A DNA stretch of 64,000 nt from Limnomonas spitsbergensis (GCA_037349105.1 JAYJMM010000028.1:4216001-4280000), one strand, 5' to 3'; counted from the first letter of the stretch, positions 31,264 through 42,685 are shown. Program-made: numbers and translations. The notes: generated by a model not told the origin, from the letters alone.

Positions 31264-34174
31264 ATGGCAGCCCGATATTCCAAGGCCTTTCGATCTAAAG
31301 AGGGGATAGTCAGCAAGGCCAAAGTGTATGAAACGGTCTGCTCGGAGCTTCGGCCAGCTAGCTACAGTGATTATGAAGCGCTCAGCGTCCAAGTGAGTGT
31401 CTGGTCCACTCTTGCAGATCCCGCTCTGACATCCGCATTTTAATCGCTTGGCCCTGGGTCCCCTTGTAGTGGGGCGATCAAGATAACTATGAAGTGGTCA
31501 GAAAAGTTGGTCGAGGCAAATACAGCGAGGTGTTCGAGGGCATTCACAACAAGAACGGGGGCCAGAAATGCATCATCAAAATCCTGAAGCCGGTCAAAAA
31601 GAAGAAGATCAAGCGGGAAATCAAGATCCTTCAGAGTCTCACTGAGGGCCCCAACATCATCAAGCTGCTCGATGTTGTGCGAGACCCTGACTCGAAAACG
31701 CCTTGCCTAGGTGTGCGCACATGGCTCAACAGCCATGCGTGGGTGGGATGGCATGGGTGCCCAACAGTTTTGGTGCAATGGAAGAGGCTGGTTATAATTT
31801 GAAGGTCAGCATCTCCTTAACGTCTGCAACTTTCTGGGTGATTACAACTTTGCCTTGACATAGGGCTTGCAACCTAGAGACATGAAATGCCAGGGCAGTT
31901 TCCTGCGCTGGCATGCACTCCCACATGAGCATCATGCTGACACGTTCCCCAAGCCCCCTTGGTCTTTCTTTGCCGAATCTTAGTGCATTCTAGTATGCTC
32001 ATCCTGTCATGCACAATCATGGTTACTTTCATGCTGTGGCTTCTTGTTTGCACGGCAAATGTTCCGCTCAGCTTGTGTGTGTGCGGTAGATTCAGCTGTT
32101 CCATTTTTCTTTGGAAGAGGCAACTAGCATGATCCTCCGAGCAAGCCTCTGATGTGCTTCAGCTGCCTCCTGAATAGACGGCGCTTATTCTGGTGGGGCC
32201 TGTGTCCCATCAGCCAGGGATCTCTGTATGGTTTCCTAAGCATATTTGTAGCATAATGCATCGGCATATTCCTAGTATGGTGCAGGCCACTAGTCATATC
32301 TAACTAAACAATGGCCGCTTCCTTGATCAACGTTGTGCGATGCTGTGTGGCGTTGTGGAGCCTGACCAAGCCCATTTATGGTGTGGCAAACCCCCTAGCC
32401 CGCCTGTCGAGTGTGACAAATTTGCTTGGTTGCAAGTGTCCATTAACTGTTGTACCTAGTCTACCCTGCTGGCTCCTTGCCCATGCTTTGTGGGCCTCCT
32501 GGCCCCTGCTCCCCAATCACTGTTTATTTAACAAAACCGCTGCAGCTTCTTCATGGCATGCTCCTGAGAGAGCCTGGTGCAGCAAGCCTAGCTGCTAGGG
32601 CCACCTGCCGTAGGGCGGTCACGGTTTTATCCCCATGGGCCCATTGGTGCCCCCCTGGCGCCCATCCTCTTGGGGCCTAGCGGGTACTTAACCATATATA
32701 CTGTTCCTCCCTTCCTTACGCATTTTCAAAGTACGTGCACATCACCAAGTGCTGTATTTCACCCATTGTGTCTGCTTCTCATGCTTGGGTGTGCCTCCCG
32801 TGCCCTGCATCTGAGTGCAGCCTAAGCAAGTCGACTCTGACTCTTGTTTTCTCACGTCTTCGTGTGCCTCCTGCTGCTTCTCCACTCGTGCGCAGTCTTT
32901 GAATATGTGAACAACACGGACTTCAAAGTGCTGTACCCCACCCTCTCCGACCACGACATCCGCTACTACATCTACGAGCTGCTCAAGGCGCTGGACTACT
33001 GCCACTCCCAAGGAATCATGCACCGTGATGTCAAGCCGCACAACGTCATGATCGACCACGAGAGGCGTGAGCTGCGGCTCATTGACTGGGGCCTGGCCGA
33101 GTTCTATCACCCGGGGCGAGAGTACAACGTCCGAGTGGCGTCGCGGTATTATAAGGTGCTTGCAGCAGGGTGCTGAAGCTAAAATCTGGCCTATGAATGG
33201 CACGGCACAGGCGGTCTGGTGCATACTAGAATAAGCATCGGGGTTAGGGTTGGGGGTGGTCTGATGAAGCTGCGCTCAGGTGATGTTGACCGGTGTAATA
33301 ATGGTGATGAATTGAAGTATTTGGTGCCCAAGTTAAATGCATGTATTTTGGTGTTAGGGCCCGGAGCTGCTGGTGGACCTGATGGACTACGACTACTCTC
33401 TGGACTTGTGGAGCCTGGGATGCATGATGGCCGGCATGCTCTTCCGCAAGGACCCATTTTTCTGCGGCCACGACAACTATGACCAGCTGGTCAAGATCTC
33501 GCGCGTGCTGGGCACCGACGACCTGTACACCTACTTGAACAAGTACGGGATTGAGCTGGACCCGCAGCTGGAGGCGCTGATCGGGAACCACTCTCGGAAA
33601 GCGCTTACCAAGTTTGTGACGCCAGACAACCAGAAGTTAGTCTCGCCTGAAGCTCTTGACCTGTTGGTGAGTGCATGCTGATTTTTACCCGTGGTAGCCG
33701 ATTGCGAATTCAAACAGGCTAAAAATGCCTGCCTTCGTCCGACCCCCATTTCAGATTCGGCCTTCAGCTGACCCCCCTTCCGCTGCCTTCAGCTGTGGAA
33801 AGTGTATGTCTGCCCCCCCTTTTACTTTCGGCCAGTGCTGACGCGCTCATAGCAGTGCGATCAGCCACATTTTTGTTTCCCCTATTTCTTTGGTGGCTGA
33901 TTTGCCGTGACTTCCCTGCTATGTCAGTGCGTAAGCTCCTCTCCTGATCCTGCCCTGCACAACCCTGAACCCTGGAATTTTCAGTCCCGCGACTTGAGCA
34001 GCTGACAATCAGTGAACCCTGCCCTCTCTGTTGCTGAAGAATTGGAAACAAAATTTTCCGTTCCTGCAGGGGCGACTGCTGCGCTATGACCACCAAGAGA
34101 GACTAACATGCAAGGAGGCCATGGCCCACAACTACTTCGCTGTTGTCCGGGAGCAGGAGAGCAAGACCAAGTGA
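31264..34174 (+). CDS. CKA: Casein kinase II catalytic subunit alpha
   Basis: Five exons, 31264-31392, 31470-31710, 32896-33155, 33358-33666 and 34070-34174, all GT-AG and in phase, give 347 residues, close to the usual 330-350. Diagnostic parts: [13 protein letters not shown] (Gly-rich loop), the basic cluster [25 protein letters not shown] (catalytic loop), [13 protein letters not shown] (the CK2-specific DWG in place of DFG), [17 protein letters not shown], and [21 protein letters not shown]2 alpha phosphorylates acidic Ser/Thr sites as a holoenzyme with regulatory beta subunits in nucleus and cytosol, and in plants influences the clock and light signalling. The N-terminus carries about 15 extra residues ([14 protein letters not shown]) ahead of the conserved SKAKVY. 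Everything needed for activity appears intact. Confidence 0.95.
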
Positions 34175-34323
34175 TGTGTTTGCGGTATATGGCGAGGGGA
34201 GAGCACTCGAATGCGAGTTGGAACTGTCCAGCAGTCTGCATATTATACGCAGTGCTGTGCTCGGCCGACCCATGCCTCCTTGTTCTGACAAGCTGCCAGA
34301 CCCAAGTTTGTTTGTACCGCAGA

Positions 34324-34941
34324 TGTCACAGTATATTACCGTATACGTGACAGAACCGTTTAGACCGCAGTTAGCGGCCACGGAGCCTCCGCAGCTTATC
34401 TGCGGAGTCTCCGGATTTGAACTGAGACCCAGAATCCCGCTTAAGTGTGAAGTGTAGCAGATTTCCCGTACTCAGTAAATAGGGCTTGCCGGGACCTTTG
34501 AATCCCGGCTTGCACGCTTGACACTTACTTCGTTCCTTTTAAGTGGACAGGCCTCTAATTGTAATCAGCAACGGCTATCATCCCAAGATATACCCTGTGA
34601 ATACCAATAACGCCAGTACCACGAAGGCACGAAGACGATCAAGCCTGGTTCAGCCTCAGAGCCGACATAGCAACCTAGTTATCCTCAGCTAGATGCCCAG
34701 CCCGACCTGGGACACCGCCCGCAGTCTACGGCTACGACATCCCCCGCTTCACGCGGTGAGTGACTCAGCGACCCAACAGATCAGCTGTCTGAAGGGCAGC
34801 TCCGTGTCTGTCATCTAGAAGTTCCAGCCACAGCTTAACGCGCTGCGCATCCGCGGCCAGTGTGTAGTCACTGAGTCCGCCCGTAGGCGTCCGCCACTAA
34901 GTGGGGAAGAAGTCCGCCACGGACCTGAAGCAAACCTCTCG
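34324..34941 (+). repeat. Split direct repeat A1 (618 bp)
   Basis: Identical by eye to 41825-42442. Begins tgtcacagtatattaccgta, with a near-palindromic segment (tgtcac ... gtgaca). A 23-nt segment at 34527-34549 is the reverse complement of 34942-34964, the first bases of the interior, so the 5' end of the transcript can fold back on itself. Confidence 0.9.
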
Positions 34942-35424
34942 TGTCCACTTAAAAGGAACGAAGTGGATCTTGCCTTATCAGCCTGACCCAACAAATCCTG
35001 CTAAAGGTGTATGTGCTGTGGAGCTTGGAATTTCTTTTTGAGACAGCGGATCTGCCTTGGACAGCTAGAAATCACTGAGCAGAGGATTTCTCATAGATAT
35101 TCCAAGCCAATCCCTGCTTGAGCTGGGCGTGGCAACCCAGAAGCAGACGTAGCTTGAAGATTTGGCGGTGGGCTTATACACCCATCAAATATTACCTGTA
35201 TGACTGCAGATTGAGATCAGGTGGATCCAATCTTTCATCATTGACAGAAGTGAACTTGTGGATAGAACATCCAGGTTTGAAATTTTGTGGGTGTACCAAA
35301 GGATCCCCGCAGGACCGCAGAGCTGAAAGGACACTACGCAAGAGGATACCTCCGCGTAGGACGCGAGACATCCACGCGGGACGTGTGCCATCTAGAAGCA
35401 GCCCAGCCAGTAAAGGTGGGAAGT

Positions 35425-35610
35425 ACTAAAAAGGGCGAAGGAGGATTCCGCCAGATTAAAAATCAGCAAGCAGAAAAAAGGGCGAAAGAGGATTCCGCCA
35501 GATTAGGAATTAGCAAGCAGAAAAAAGGGCGAAGGAGGATTCCGCCAGATTAAAATTAGCGAGCAGAAAAGAGGGCGAAGGAGGATTCCGCCAGATAAAA
35601 ATTAGTGAGC
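35425..35610 (+). repeat. Four tandem copies of a roughly 47-bp leader repeat
   Basis: Unit: aaagggcgaaggaggattcc, gccagatta, then agcgagcag with variants. It lies in the leader of the split-repeat element, 100 bp before the ATG of the Gag-like ORF. The purine-rich units could be a packaging or RNA-structure signal. Confidence 0.85.
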
Positions 35611-35715
35611 AGAAAAGCAGAAAGGCGAGGCCTACCCAGCTTAATCCCATGAGCCAATAGAAAGGGACGCAGAGACCTAGGCAGTGGGCCAGAATACGCG
35701 ACGCAGAAGAGGCTG

Positions 35716-38700
35716 ATGAGAGTGGCAAGCGCTGCGCAGTGCGTTCAAAAGGAGAACGGGACGATGCCCCGTGGTGGAAGTCAGGTGATCAGGAAGCAAA
35801 TCGCAGATCTGCAGGCGGTGGGTGAAGCAAAAGCCGCCACTGCGGAATGGCCCCCAGTAAAAAGGAAGGAGGATCTGGCTCAGCCAATAGGGTGGAACAG
35901 GCTAGGGCAGTGGGCCACTGGAGTGTGGAAAAGTGTGTGTGACGCAGAGCAGGCGGGGTTAAGCAGTCTGGCTGTGCCCCAGCAGCGCGCACCCTTGGAG
36001 GCATTGACCAGGTGTATGGAGCAGCCAGGCAATCAGGTGTCCCCCAACGGCTGGTCCATGTTTGATATCCTCAGCAATGACAGTGAGCCAAGTCCCAGGC
36101 ACCTGATCAACTGTATTACGGCAGAGAGTGCCGGCCCACCCAGGCAGGATAGCCTGGTAGCTAGCGAGCAGCTGCACCTGATCAACTGTATTACGGCAGA
36201 GAGTGCCGGCCCACCCAGGCAGGATAGCCCGGTAGCTAGCGAGCAGCTGCACATGATCAACTGTGGTCCGATAGGGAATGCTTTTTCACCCAAACCAGTG
36301 ACCGGTGGCTGCGAGCCAAGCCAACTGCAGGTGCAGGCGTCACGGCTGGGTTTGCAGAGAGAGGCAGTTCCTGTGACACGTGTAGGGATCGGTGGCTGTC
36401 AGCCAGACCAACTGCAGGTGCAGGCGTCACAACTGGGTTTGCAAAGGGAGGCAATTCATGTGACACCTGTAGGGATCGGTGGCTGTGAGCCAGGCCAACT
36501 GCAGGTGCAGGCGTCACGTTTGTGTTTGTCGAGGGAGGCAGCCCAGGTGACACCTGTGATGGCCGGCGGCTGCGAGCCGGACCAACTGCATCCGTGGGAG
36601 CAGAAGCTAAACCAAAAGGTGGCTGAGGAACCAGTTGGCCCAAGTGAGGTTGAGGACCACGAGCACAGGCAGGCGCCGGTGCCGGTGCAGATGCACCAGC
36701 CAGAAGAGGAAAGGCCTGTCACACCACCAGTGGCAGCAGCTCCAGGAGGGGTCCAGGTGCCAATATCAGAACCAGGGGCGGCCCAGCAGGCCAGCAAACA
36801 GCTGGAGGCGGCAGAGAATCCTGAGGGGTCAGAGGAGCAGGGAATCTCCATACCCATGCTAAGGGAAAAGGTGAACTGGTACCAGCAGAAGCTCAAAGGA
36901 ATGGCCAGGCAGCTGTGGATGGCCAGGCAGCCAGGGATTGCCTGGCAGATGAGAATGACCAGGCAGCTGAGGATGATGAAGCGTCGCTTGGCAAAGAAAT
37001 TGCAGACGCTGTTGCCACAAGACAGGGCAGCTGACAGTGACGTGGATGAAGCTAGGAGCAGCAGGTCTCCGGTGCCAGCACCCGTGAACAACAGCAGCAG
37101 CAGGAATGTGTGCCTGGTAGCATTCCCTGCTGCGGTGCCTGCAGATGTGGAGCTGGCCAGGCTCTGGGAGGATTGCGCAACAGGTGACCGTCAGCAGCAG
37201 ATGGACACCCGCAATGCCATGCGTCAGGCCATGAGGTATTACCCCGGAAGAGTATGCATGTTCTGCGGGTTCGAGTGCGAGCACAGCGACAGCGCATGTG
37301 AGCACCTCATGGATGCCAACATCCAGAGGGGGCTGGAGCCGGGTGAGGACCCGGCTGAGGCCATTGATGCAGAGATCAAGCGCGAGGGAGCTGAGATCAA
37401 GCCTGCTGTGACCAGGCAGGCCCCGCAGAGCAGCAAAGAACCACAGGAAAAGTCAGCTGTACAGGTGGGAAAGCCGTGGGCTGACCTAATATCTGAGGAA
37501 GAGCTGCCTGATCCGATACAAGAAGAGAAGGGGCGGCAGCCAGTGACAGGGCTGCGCCCAAGGCAGCCAATGCGACCACGCAGGGTGCCGGTTCAAAGAG
37601 GGGCGGGATCCACAGTTTACGGGACGCCGCTGTCCAAGTTTACGCCCAGTGTGGGCAGACCTGTGCAGAAATCCATGGAGGGATCTAGCAGCCAGATGCA
37701 GAGAGACGACAGCCACAAGGAAATCCTGCGAGGGTTTTTTCACGATCCATCAAGAACGCAGGATACCAGCCCTAGAGAGCCAGAGCGCTCCGGAACTGGG
37801 GGAGTAGTGTGCGGCAATGAGGAGTCAGAAGGACCGATCGGTTGGGCAGGAATTTTGCAGTGGGCAACAGACCTGTGGAAGCAAGTTTGCTCCAGGACGT
37901 TCTTGCATTTCCAGGACCAGGTCACAGCCATTGAGGAGTTCAAGGCCCATCATCTGAGGGGATGGGCAACAAAGGCCATGCTGGGTATCCCCCACACAGG
38001 GCAGGACAGGGCGATGCTGTTAGCCGCCCTTGGACAGATATCCAAGGGAAGGGCGGGACGCGAAGCAGCCCTGGCTGTTAAGGCTTTCGCAGATGAGTGG
38101 TGCAATGAGGTGACAGGAAATCAGGCTGAACCGGGATCCGAGCCAGAAGATGAGGAGGACCAGGCATGGGAAGGATTTGAAACAGCGGTGCAGCGGCCTG
38201 AGGAGCTCAGGGCAGTCCAAAGGTGGCAGCAGCAAGCAAGAACCGCGCCAACCCCAACACTCAGATCTGAGGTTTTTGAGGTCAGCAGCGAGCCAAGCCT
38301 CAGGGGGCGGCTAAGGGGCAGGGAAGAGCCCAGGGCCAGTAGCCCAGCCGCCAGCGAAAGGGCGGAGTTGACTAGCCGATCGCTGGCCAGGATGGCTGAG
38401 CAAGGCGTAGCAACGCGCAGAGCAAACAGGCAAGAGTCTTATGCACTCCTGCGCATAATCGAGGACAAAGAGAACACATGCCAGGAAACCCAGGTGGATT
38501 ACATCGAGGAGTTCCTGAGGAAAAGGCAAGAGGGCGCAGCAAGAGGACCACAACAGGACGAGCCTGCAGGCAGTGTGCGCAGCAGTGGACCAAGAAGGCA
38601 GGAAACCAGAGGGGTAACGCAATCTGATTCCTACGCCAGGAATTACACAGGAGGGACGCAGCCAGGAAGGCAGAATCAAGGGCAGCCCAGGGGGCAAGCA

Positions 38701-40332
38701 AGCGGTGAAGAACAGCAGTACCGGCAAAGCCAGGAGCCGCCCAGGGGGCAGGCAGACAACAGGGAACAGCCAAATCGGCAAAGCCAGGAGCCGCCCAGAG
38801 GGCAGGCAGACAGCTGGGAACAGCCAAATCGGCAAGGCCAGGAGCCGCCCAGGGGGCAGGCAGACAGCTGGGAACAACCAAGGCAGCAAATCCAGGAGCC
38901 ACCCAGGGGAACAGATGAATGCAGCAGGGGAGCACAGCAGGATCGGCAAAGCCAGGAGCCGCCCAGAGGGCAGGCAGGACCGGGCAGAGCACATCCTTGG
39001 AGGCCCGGGTCGGGCGACAGACCAGGCAGAAGTAAGACCGGGAGGCAGCCGCGCGACGGGAGTAGAAGCTCCGCAGGAAGAGCAGGCAGACAGCCATCAC
39101 GGGAAGATCGGGAGGACGATGACAACAGATTCGACAGATACTATCCAGGTCGCAGTCCATCAGGAGGCAGAGGAGGTGGATATGGATCGCGCTCAGAATC
39201 AGCGGATTCAGAGCCAAGGGGAGCGGACAGGCGCAGGCCAAGAACCAGGCAGGAGTCCAGCGACCAAGAAATGAAGAGAATCGACAGGGAGCAGGCGAGA
39301 GTGACCCTGCAGCTGCAGCAACAGATGGTCCTGCAGCTGACAGGGGTGGCCAAGGTCACCAAGATCCCAGCCATCCAAGGCAACGTGCCAGTCCTGGATA
39401 TGTCGCACCCAGGCGCAGTTGCAGCCAGGAAATATTGCCAGGCGTGTGGATACTGGGGATCGCACAACAGGCTGGCAATGTCAGATGACCAGCCAGCGCT
39501 GGCTGTGGTGGCCGGAGAAATAGCTGGATCGTGCCAGTCGCCGTCAGCTATGACACTGCTGATCAAGTCGCTGGTCAAGCTTTGGGACAGCAAGCCAGCT
39601 AGCGTGGGGCCGCTGATGGCAGCCATCAGGGCGGCGCCCCATGCAGGAAACAGAATTGCCAGAGAAGTGGAACGGATCAGGCAGCAGTGGATCGCACCAG
39701 CAGAGGAGCAGTGTTGCGAGGCCTCGCTGCTCACTTTGTGGATCAAGGTGGTTCAGGCGGAAGTGGGAAAGCCGACCTCGGATGAGAGATCCGCGATCAC
39801 CAACATCAAGCTGGGAGTCAAGACCACTTTGGATCCAGAGGTCAAGCCAGAGGAGACAGTAGAGGCGTTTGCGCACAGAGTCCTGTCCACAGCAGAGTTG
39901 CTACATATCTCCAGGGATGCAGTGGACTACTTTGGCAGAAGGCACTCGGTCTCGCACATGTTCTATGAAGGGCTGCCAGTGGCCACCAGGGTCAAGCTGA
40001 GCAAGTTCGTGATCACTGTGCCAGGGTACTTGTGCATGACCGATGAGGAGCAGATCACTGTGCTGACGCAGCAGGTGGTGCTGTGGGAGAAGTTCGCCCT
40101 GGAAATGGGGGACCTGTTCGTCACAGATCACAGGCATGCGGCAGAAGAGGAGAATGAGATGGAAGAGGCAGAAGAGGAGAATGAAATGGAAGAGGAGGAA
40201 GAGGCGGATGAGGAGGAGGAGGCGCGAGAGGCTTCTTGGAGGGAGAGACTTTTTGGAGCAAGATATTCCTTGGATGAAGAGAAGCCAATGTCACCCAGGG
40301 AGCGGTCCATAGATGGGCCAAGGTGGCGCTAG
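35716..40332 (+). CDS. Gag-like polyprotein of the split-direct-repeat element (1538 aa)
   Basis: One uninterrupted ORF. It begins with a basic segment, then two 22-residue repeats (LINCITAESAGPPRQD), about three 29-residue repeats (QLQVQASRLGLQREA), a Lys/Arg/Met/Gln-rich helical stretch, a Cys/His cluster (CMFCGFECEHSDSACEH), and five Gln/Pro/Arg repeats (QSQEPPRGQAD). The motif WATGVWKSVCDAEQ recurs later as WATDLWKQVCSRT. The last 300 residues look like a capsid domain: KLGVKTTLDPEVKPEETVEA, AHRVLSTAEL, HMFYEGLPVATRVKL, then an acidic poly-Glu tail. Gag proteins assemble the particle that carries the RNA. No RT, protease or recombinase motif is present. Length is unusually large for Gag because of the internal repeats. 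The intact frame of 1538 codons argues for recent activity or selection. Confidence 0.75.
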   Translation: MRVASAAQCVQKENGTMPRGGSQVIRKQIADLQAVGEAKAATAEWPPVKRKEDLAQPIGWNRLGQWATGVWKSVCDAEQAGLSSLAVPQQRAPLEALTRCMEQPGNQVSPNGWSMFDILSNDSEPSPRHLINCITAESAGPPRQDSLVASEQLHLINCITAESAGPPRQDSPVASEQLHMINCGPIGNAFSPKPVTGGCEPSQLQVQASRLGLQREAVPVTRVGIGGCQPDQLQVQASQLGLQREAIHVTPVGIGGCEPGQLQVQASRLCLSREAAQVTPVMAGGCEPDQLHPWEQKLNQKVAEEPVGPSEVEDHEHRQAPVPVQMHQPEEERPVTPPVAAAPGGVQVPISEPGAAQQASKQLEAAENPEGSEEQGISIPMLREKVNWYQQKLKGMARQLWMARQPGIAWQMRMTRQLRMMKRRLAKKLQTLLPQDRAADSDVDEARSSRSPVPAPVNNSSSRNVCLVAFPAAVPADVELARLWEDCATGDRQQQMDTRNAMRQAMRYYPGRVCMFCGFECEHSDSACEHLMDANIQRGLEPGEDPAEAIDAEIKREGAEIKPAVTRQAPQSSKEPQEKSAVQVGKPWADLISEEELPDPIQEEKGRQPVTGLRPRQPMRPRRVPVQRGAGSTVYGTPLSKFTPSVGRPVQKSMEGSSSQMQRDDSHKEILRGFFHDPSRTQDTSPREPERSGTGGVVCGNEESEGPIGWAGILQWATDLWKQVCSRTFLHFQDQVTAIEEFKAHHLRGWATKAMLGIPHTGQDRAMLLAALGQISKGRAGREAALAVKAFADEWCNEVTGNQAEPGSEPEDEEDQAWEGFETAVQRPEELRAVQRWQQQARTAPTPTLRSEVFEVSSEPSLRGRLRGREEPRASSPAASERAELTSRSLARMAEQGVATRRANRQESYALLRIIEDKENTCQETQVDYIEEFLRKRQEGAARGPQQDEPAGSVRSSGPRRQETRGVTQSDSYARNYTGGTQPGRQNQGQPRGQASGEEQQYRQSQEPPRGQADNREQPNRQSQEPPRGQADSWEQPNRQGQEPPRGQADSWEQPRQQIQEPPRGTDECSRGAQQDRQSQEPPRGQAGPGRAHPWRPGSGDRPGRSKTGRQPRDGSRSSAGRAGRQPSREDREDDDNRFDRYYPGRSPSGGRGGGYGSRSESADSEPRGADRRRPRTRQESSDQEMKRIDREQARVTLQLQQQMVLQLTGVAKVTKIPAIQGNVPVLDMSHPGAVAARKYCQACGYWGSHNRLAMSDDQPALAVVAGEIAGSCQSPSAMTLLIKSLVKLWDSKPASVGPLMAAIRAAPHAGNRIAREVERIRQQWIAPAEEQCCEASLLTLWIKVVQAEVGKPTSDERSAITNIKLGVKTTLDPEVKPEETVEAFAHRVLSTAELLHISRDAVDYFGRRHSVSHMFYEGLPVATRVKLSKFVITVPGYLCMTDEEQITVLTQQVVLWEKFALEMGDLFVTDHRHAAEEENEMEEAEEENEMEEEEEADEEEEAREASWRERLFGARYSLDEEKPMSPRERSIDGPRWR

Positions 40333-41577
40333 GCTTCCAACAAAGAGGAGGAGTCAGCCCTTGCAGAGCTTAACGAGACCTGAGGCCGAGCCCAGAGCGG
40401 CAAGGCCGCTGAGCACGTGACGTTACCCACGCCGTAACTGGCAAGGAGCGGGCAGGCGCCTACAGAGCAGAAAATGCAGACGCAGCGCGGCTTGTCCTAG
40501 TACCCGGCAGGCAGTGGGCCGGCAGCCAGCGGACCGAAGACGGAAGATGCAGGATTGGAGTTAAAGCTATCGCAGCAACATAGTGAAAATTTGTTTCTCA
40601 GCAGCAGCAAGGCTACGGTAGTACATATGTTATGAAGATGATGAGCAAGGAGAATTAGTCAACTCGGGCGATGATAACACAGCAGGGGGCGGATCACGCT
40701 GCTACGGCGCACATTTCCTGTGGCCATTGAAGACCAGGCGGCTATGGCGCAGTGGGGCGAGAGCAGCGGTTGTTCTTAGCTTAACCTGATAACTTTGAAA
40801 ATTCTCTGTTTGCTAGCCAGTAGTGGGCTGAACAGCCTGGATTTGTAGGATTCTGCGCATTGCGCTTCAGCTGAGACTCGGTGGATTTTTTTTAGTTCTG
40901 ATTGAAGAAGGCCTGAACCAGGCAGCTTTGCTAAGACGATTTGAGCTTCTACGTACATATTTTCCAGAAGTTTAAAGATTCTGATTTCTGAGGGTTTCTG
41001 ATGATTTCTGATGGTTTCTGATGCTTTCTGATGGTTGCTGAGGGTTTCTGATGGGTTCTGACCCTTTATTGCCTGCAACCAAGCATGACACTGGTGACGG
41101 TACCGGATTCTGTGTGCCCCGATCAGGCCGGAGAGAGATCAGGGTCCCAGAGGCCTTTGTCAAGTGTGCAGAACCGTGGGTGGACCTAGGGTCCGCCACG
41201 GGTTTCAGTGAATTTTTTCTTTGATGAATTTCCTTGTGTGGATGTCCTGCAGCACATTTCCTGCAGTGGATTTTCTTCAGGGGATTTTTTTTACCGACTG
41301 GCTGGATTGCAGTCAGATGTTTAGGAGGCTTCAGTGTTAGGGAACTGACAAGTTCTGGGCGTACAGATTTTGCTTTGAAAACAGCCTGAACCAGGCTGAT
41401 GTGTGTATATAGCCTGAACCAGGCAGATGCGGGGGACGGCCTGAACCAGGCAGATTTGCTTTGATATTTTGATCTTCTGAGGTGTACATATTGCCAGAAG
41501 TTTATTTCTTTCAGTACCGACCCCTTTTTCCGGCTCCCAGCGCATGCCCTTTAGGCTTAACGCTGAGGAGCGGGGGG
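40333..41577 (+). other. 3' region of the split-repeat element
   Basis: No ORF of note. Contains a roughly 10-bp tandem array (tttctgatgg type, 40978-41062), three or more copies of agcctgaaccaggcag (about 40910, 41385, 41408, 41440) and two related 60-bp segments ending ccagaagttta. It ends in a purine-rich tract adjoining B1, a likely primer site for second-strand synthesis. Confidence 0.6.
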
Positions 41578-41822
41578 CGAGTGAAGTAGTAGGGGCGGTA
41601 CCCACAAGACAGGGACACCCAGACATTACCCCTAGGCAGAGAGACTTCCTGCTAGGGCCGAACCTTACAGTAGCCAGTTAACAGCTCTTGTCTGAAGTAC
41701 AAGGAGTCTGTGTGTACGGTAATGTACCGTGTTTATGAGTAGAAGGACACTTCTCTAAGGCGCCTTTACCGGAGATTCCGGAGTTTACCATATTGGCACG
41801 TTTACTGCTTTATGGTGCGACA
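41578..41822 (+). repeat. Split direct repeat B1 (245 bp)
   Basis: Begins cgagtgaagtagtaggggcg and ends ttatggtgcgaca. It follows a purine-rich tract and is repeated unchanged at 42441-42685. Confidence 0.9.
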
Positions 41823-41824
41823 GC

Positions 41825-42442
41825 TGTCACAGTATATTACCGTATACGTGACAGAACCGTTTAGACCGCAGTTAGCGGCCACGGAGCCTCCGCAGCTTAT
41901 CTGCGGAGTCTCCGGATTTGAACTGAGACCCAGAATCCCGCTTAAGTGTGAAGTGTAGCAGATTTCCCGTACTCAGTAAATAGGGCTTGCCGGGACCTTT
42001 GAATCCCGGCTTGCACGCTTGACACTTACTTCGTTCCTTTTAAGTGGACAGGCCTCTAATTGTAATCAGCAACGGCTATCATCCCAAGATATACCCTGTG
42101 AATACCAATAACGCCAGTACCACGAAGGCACGAAGACGATCAAGCCTGGTTCAGCCTCAGAGCCGACATAGCAACCTAGTTATCCTCAGCTAGATGCCCA
42201 GCCCGACCTGGGACACCGCCCGCAGTCTACGGCTACGACATCCCCCGCTTCACGCGGTGAGTGACTCAGCGACCCAACAGATCAGCTGTCTGAAGGGCAG
42301 CTCCGTGTCTGTCATCTAGAAGTTCCAGCCACAGCTTAACGCGCTGCGCATCCGCGGCCAGTGTGTAGTCACTGAGTCCGCCCGTAGGCGTCCGCCACTA
42401 AGTGGGGAAGAAGTCCGCCACGGACCTGAAGCAAACCTCTCG
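41825..42442 (+). repeat. Split direct repeat A2 (618 bp)
   Basis: Second copy of A1. It joins B1 through the two bases gc and continues straight into B2, making the B1A2B2 block typical of split-direct-repeat elements. Confidence 0.9.
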
Positions 42443-42685
42443 AGTGAAGTAGTAGGGGCGGTACCCACAAGACAGGGACACCCAGACATTACCCCTAGGC
42501 AGAGAGACTTCCTGCTAGGGCCGAACCTTACAGTAGCCAGTTAACAGCTCTTGTCTGAAGTACAAGGAGTCTGTGTGTACGGTAATGTACCGTGTTTATG
42601 AGTAGAAGGACACTTCTCTAAGGCGCCTTTACCGGAGATTCCGGAGTTTACCATATTGGCACGTTTACTGCTTTATGGTGCGACA
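42441..42685 (+). repeat. Split direct repeat B2 (245 bp)
   Basis: Second copy of B1; its last bases gcgaca are the right end of the element, followed by flanking cagacgag. Confidence 0.9.

Larger units (their letters stand above)
34324..42685 (+). mobile_element. Split-direct-repeat retroelement (PAT/kangaroo-like), Gag-only
   Basis: A 618-bp block (A1, 34324-34941) is repeated at 41825-42442 (A2), and a 245-bp block (B1, 41578-41822) at 42441-42685 (B2), giving A1-internal-B1A2B2. This split-direct-repeat layout is the hallmark of PAT-, Ngaro- and kangaroo-type tyrosine-recombinase retrotransposons; kangaroo was described in Volvox. By eye the copies look identical, which suggests recent insertion. 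Outer ends read TGTC and GACA, and caga flanks both ends. A G-rich purine tract (gctgaggagcggggggc) immediately precedes B1. The only long ORF is Gag-like; no RT, RNase H, recombinase or integrase is visible in the 6.6-kb interior, so it should depend on an autonomous relative. It lies 150 bp downstream of the CK2 alpha stop. Confidence 0.8.

Noticed and set aside
40121..40321. Minus-strand Ser/Leu/Pro-rich ORFs over the end of the Gag-like ORF
   Set aside because: They are the antisense of the poly-Glu tail and carry no independent evidence.
34324..42685. Ordinary LTR retrotransposon with LTRs of 618 or 862 bp
   Set aside because: The right side has B1-A2-B2 and the left only A1, with a purine tract before B1; two plain LTRs do not give this order.
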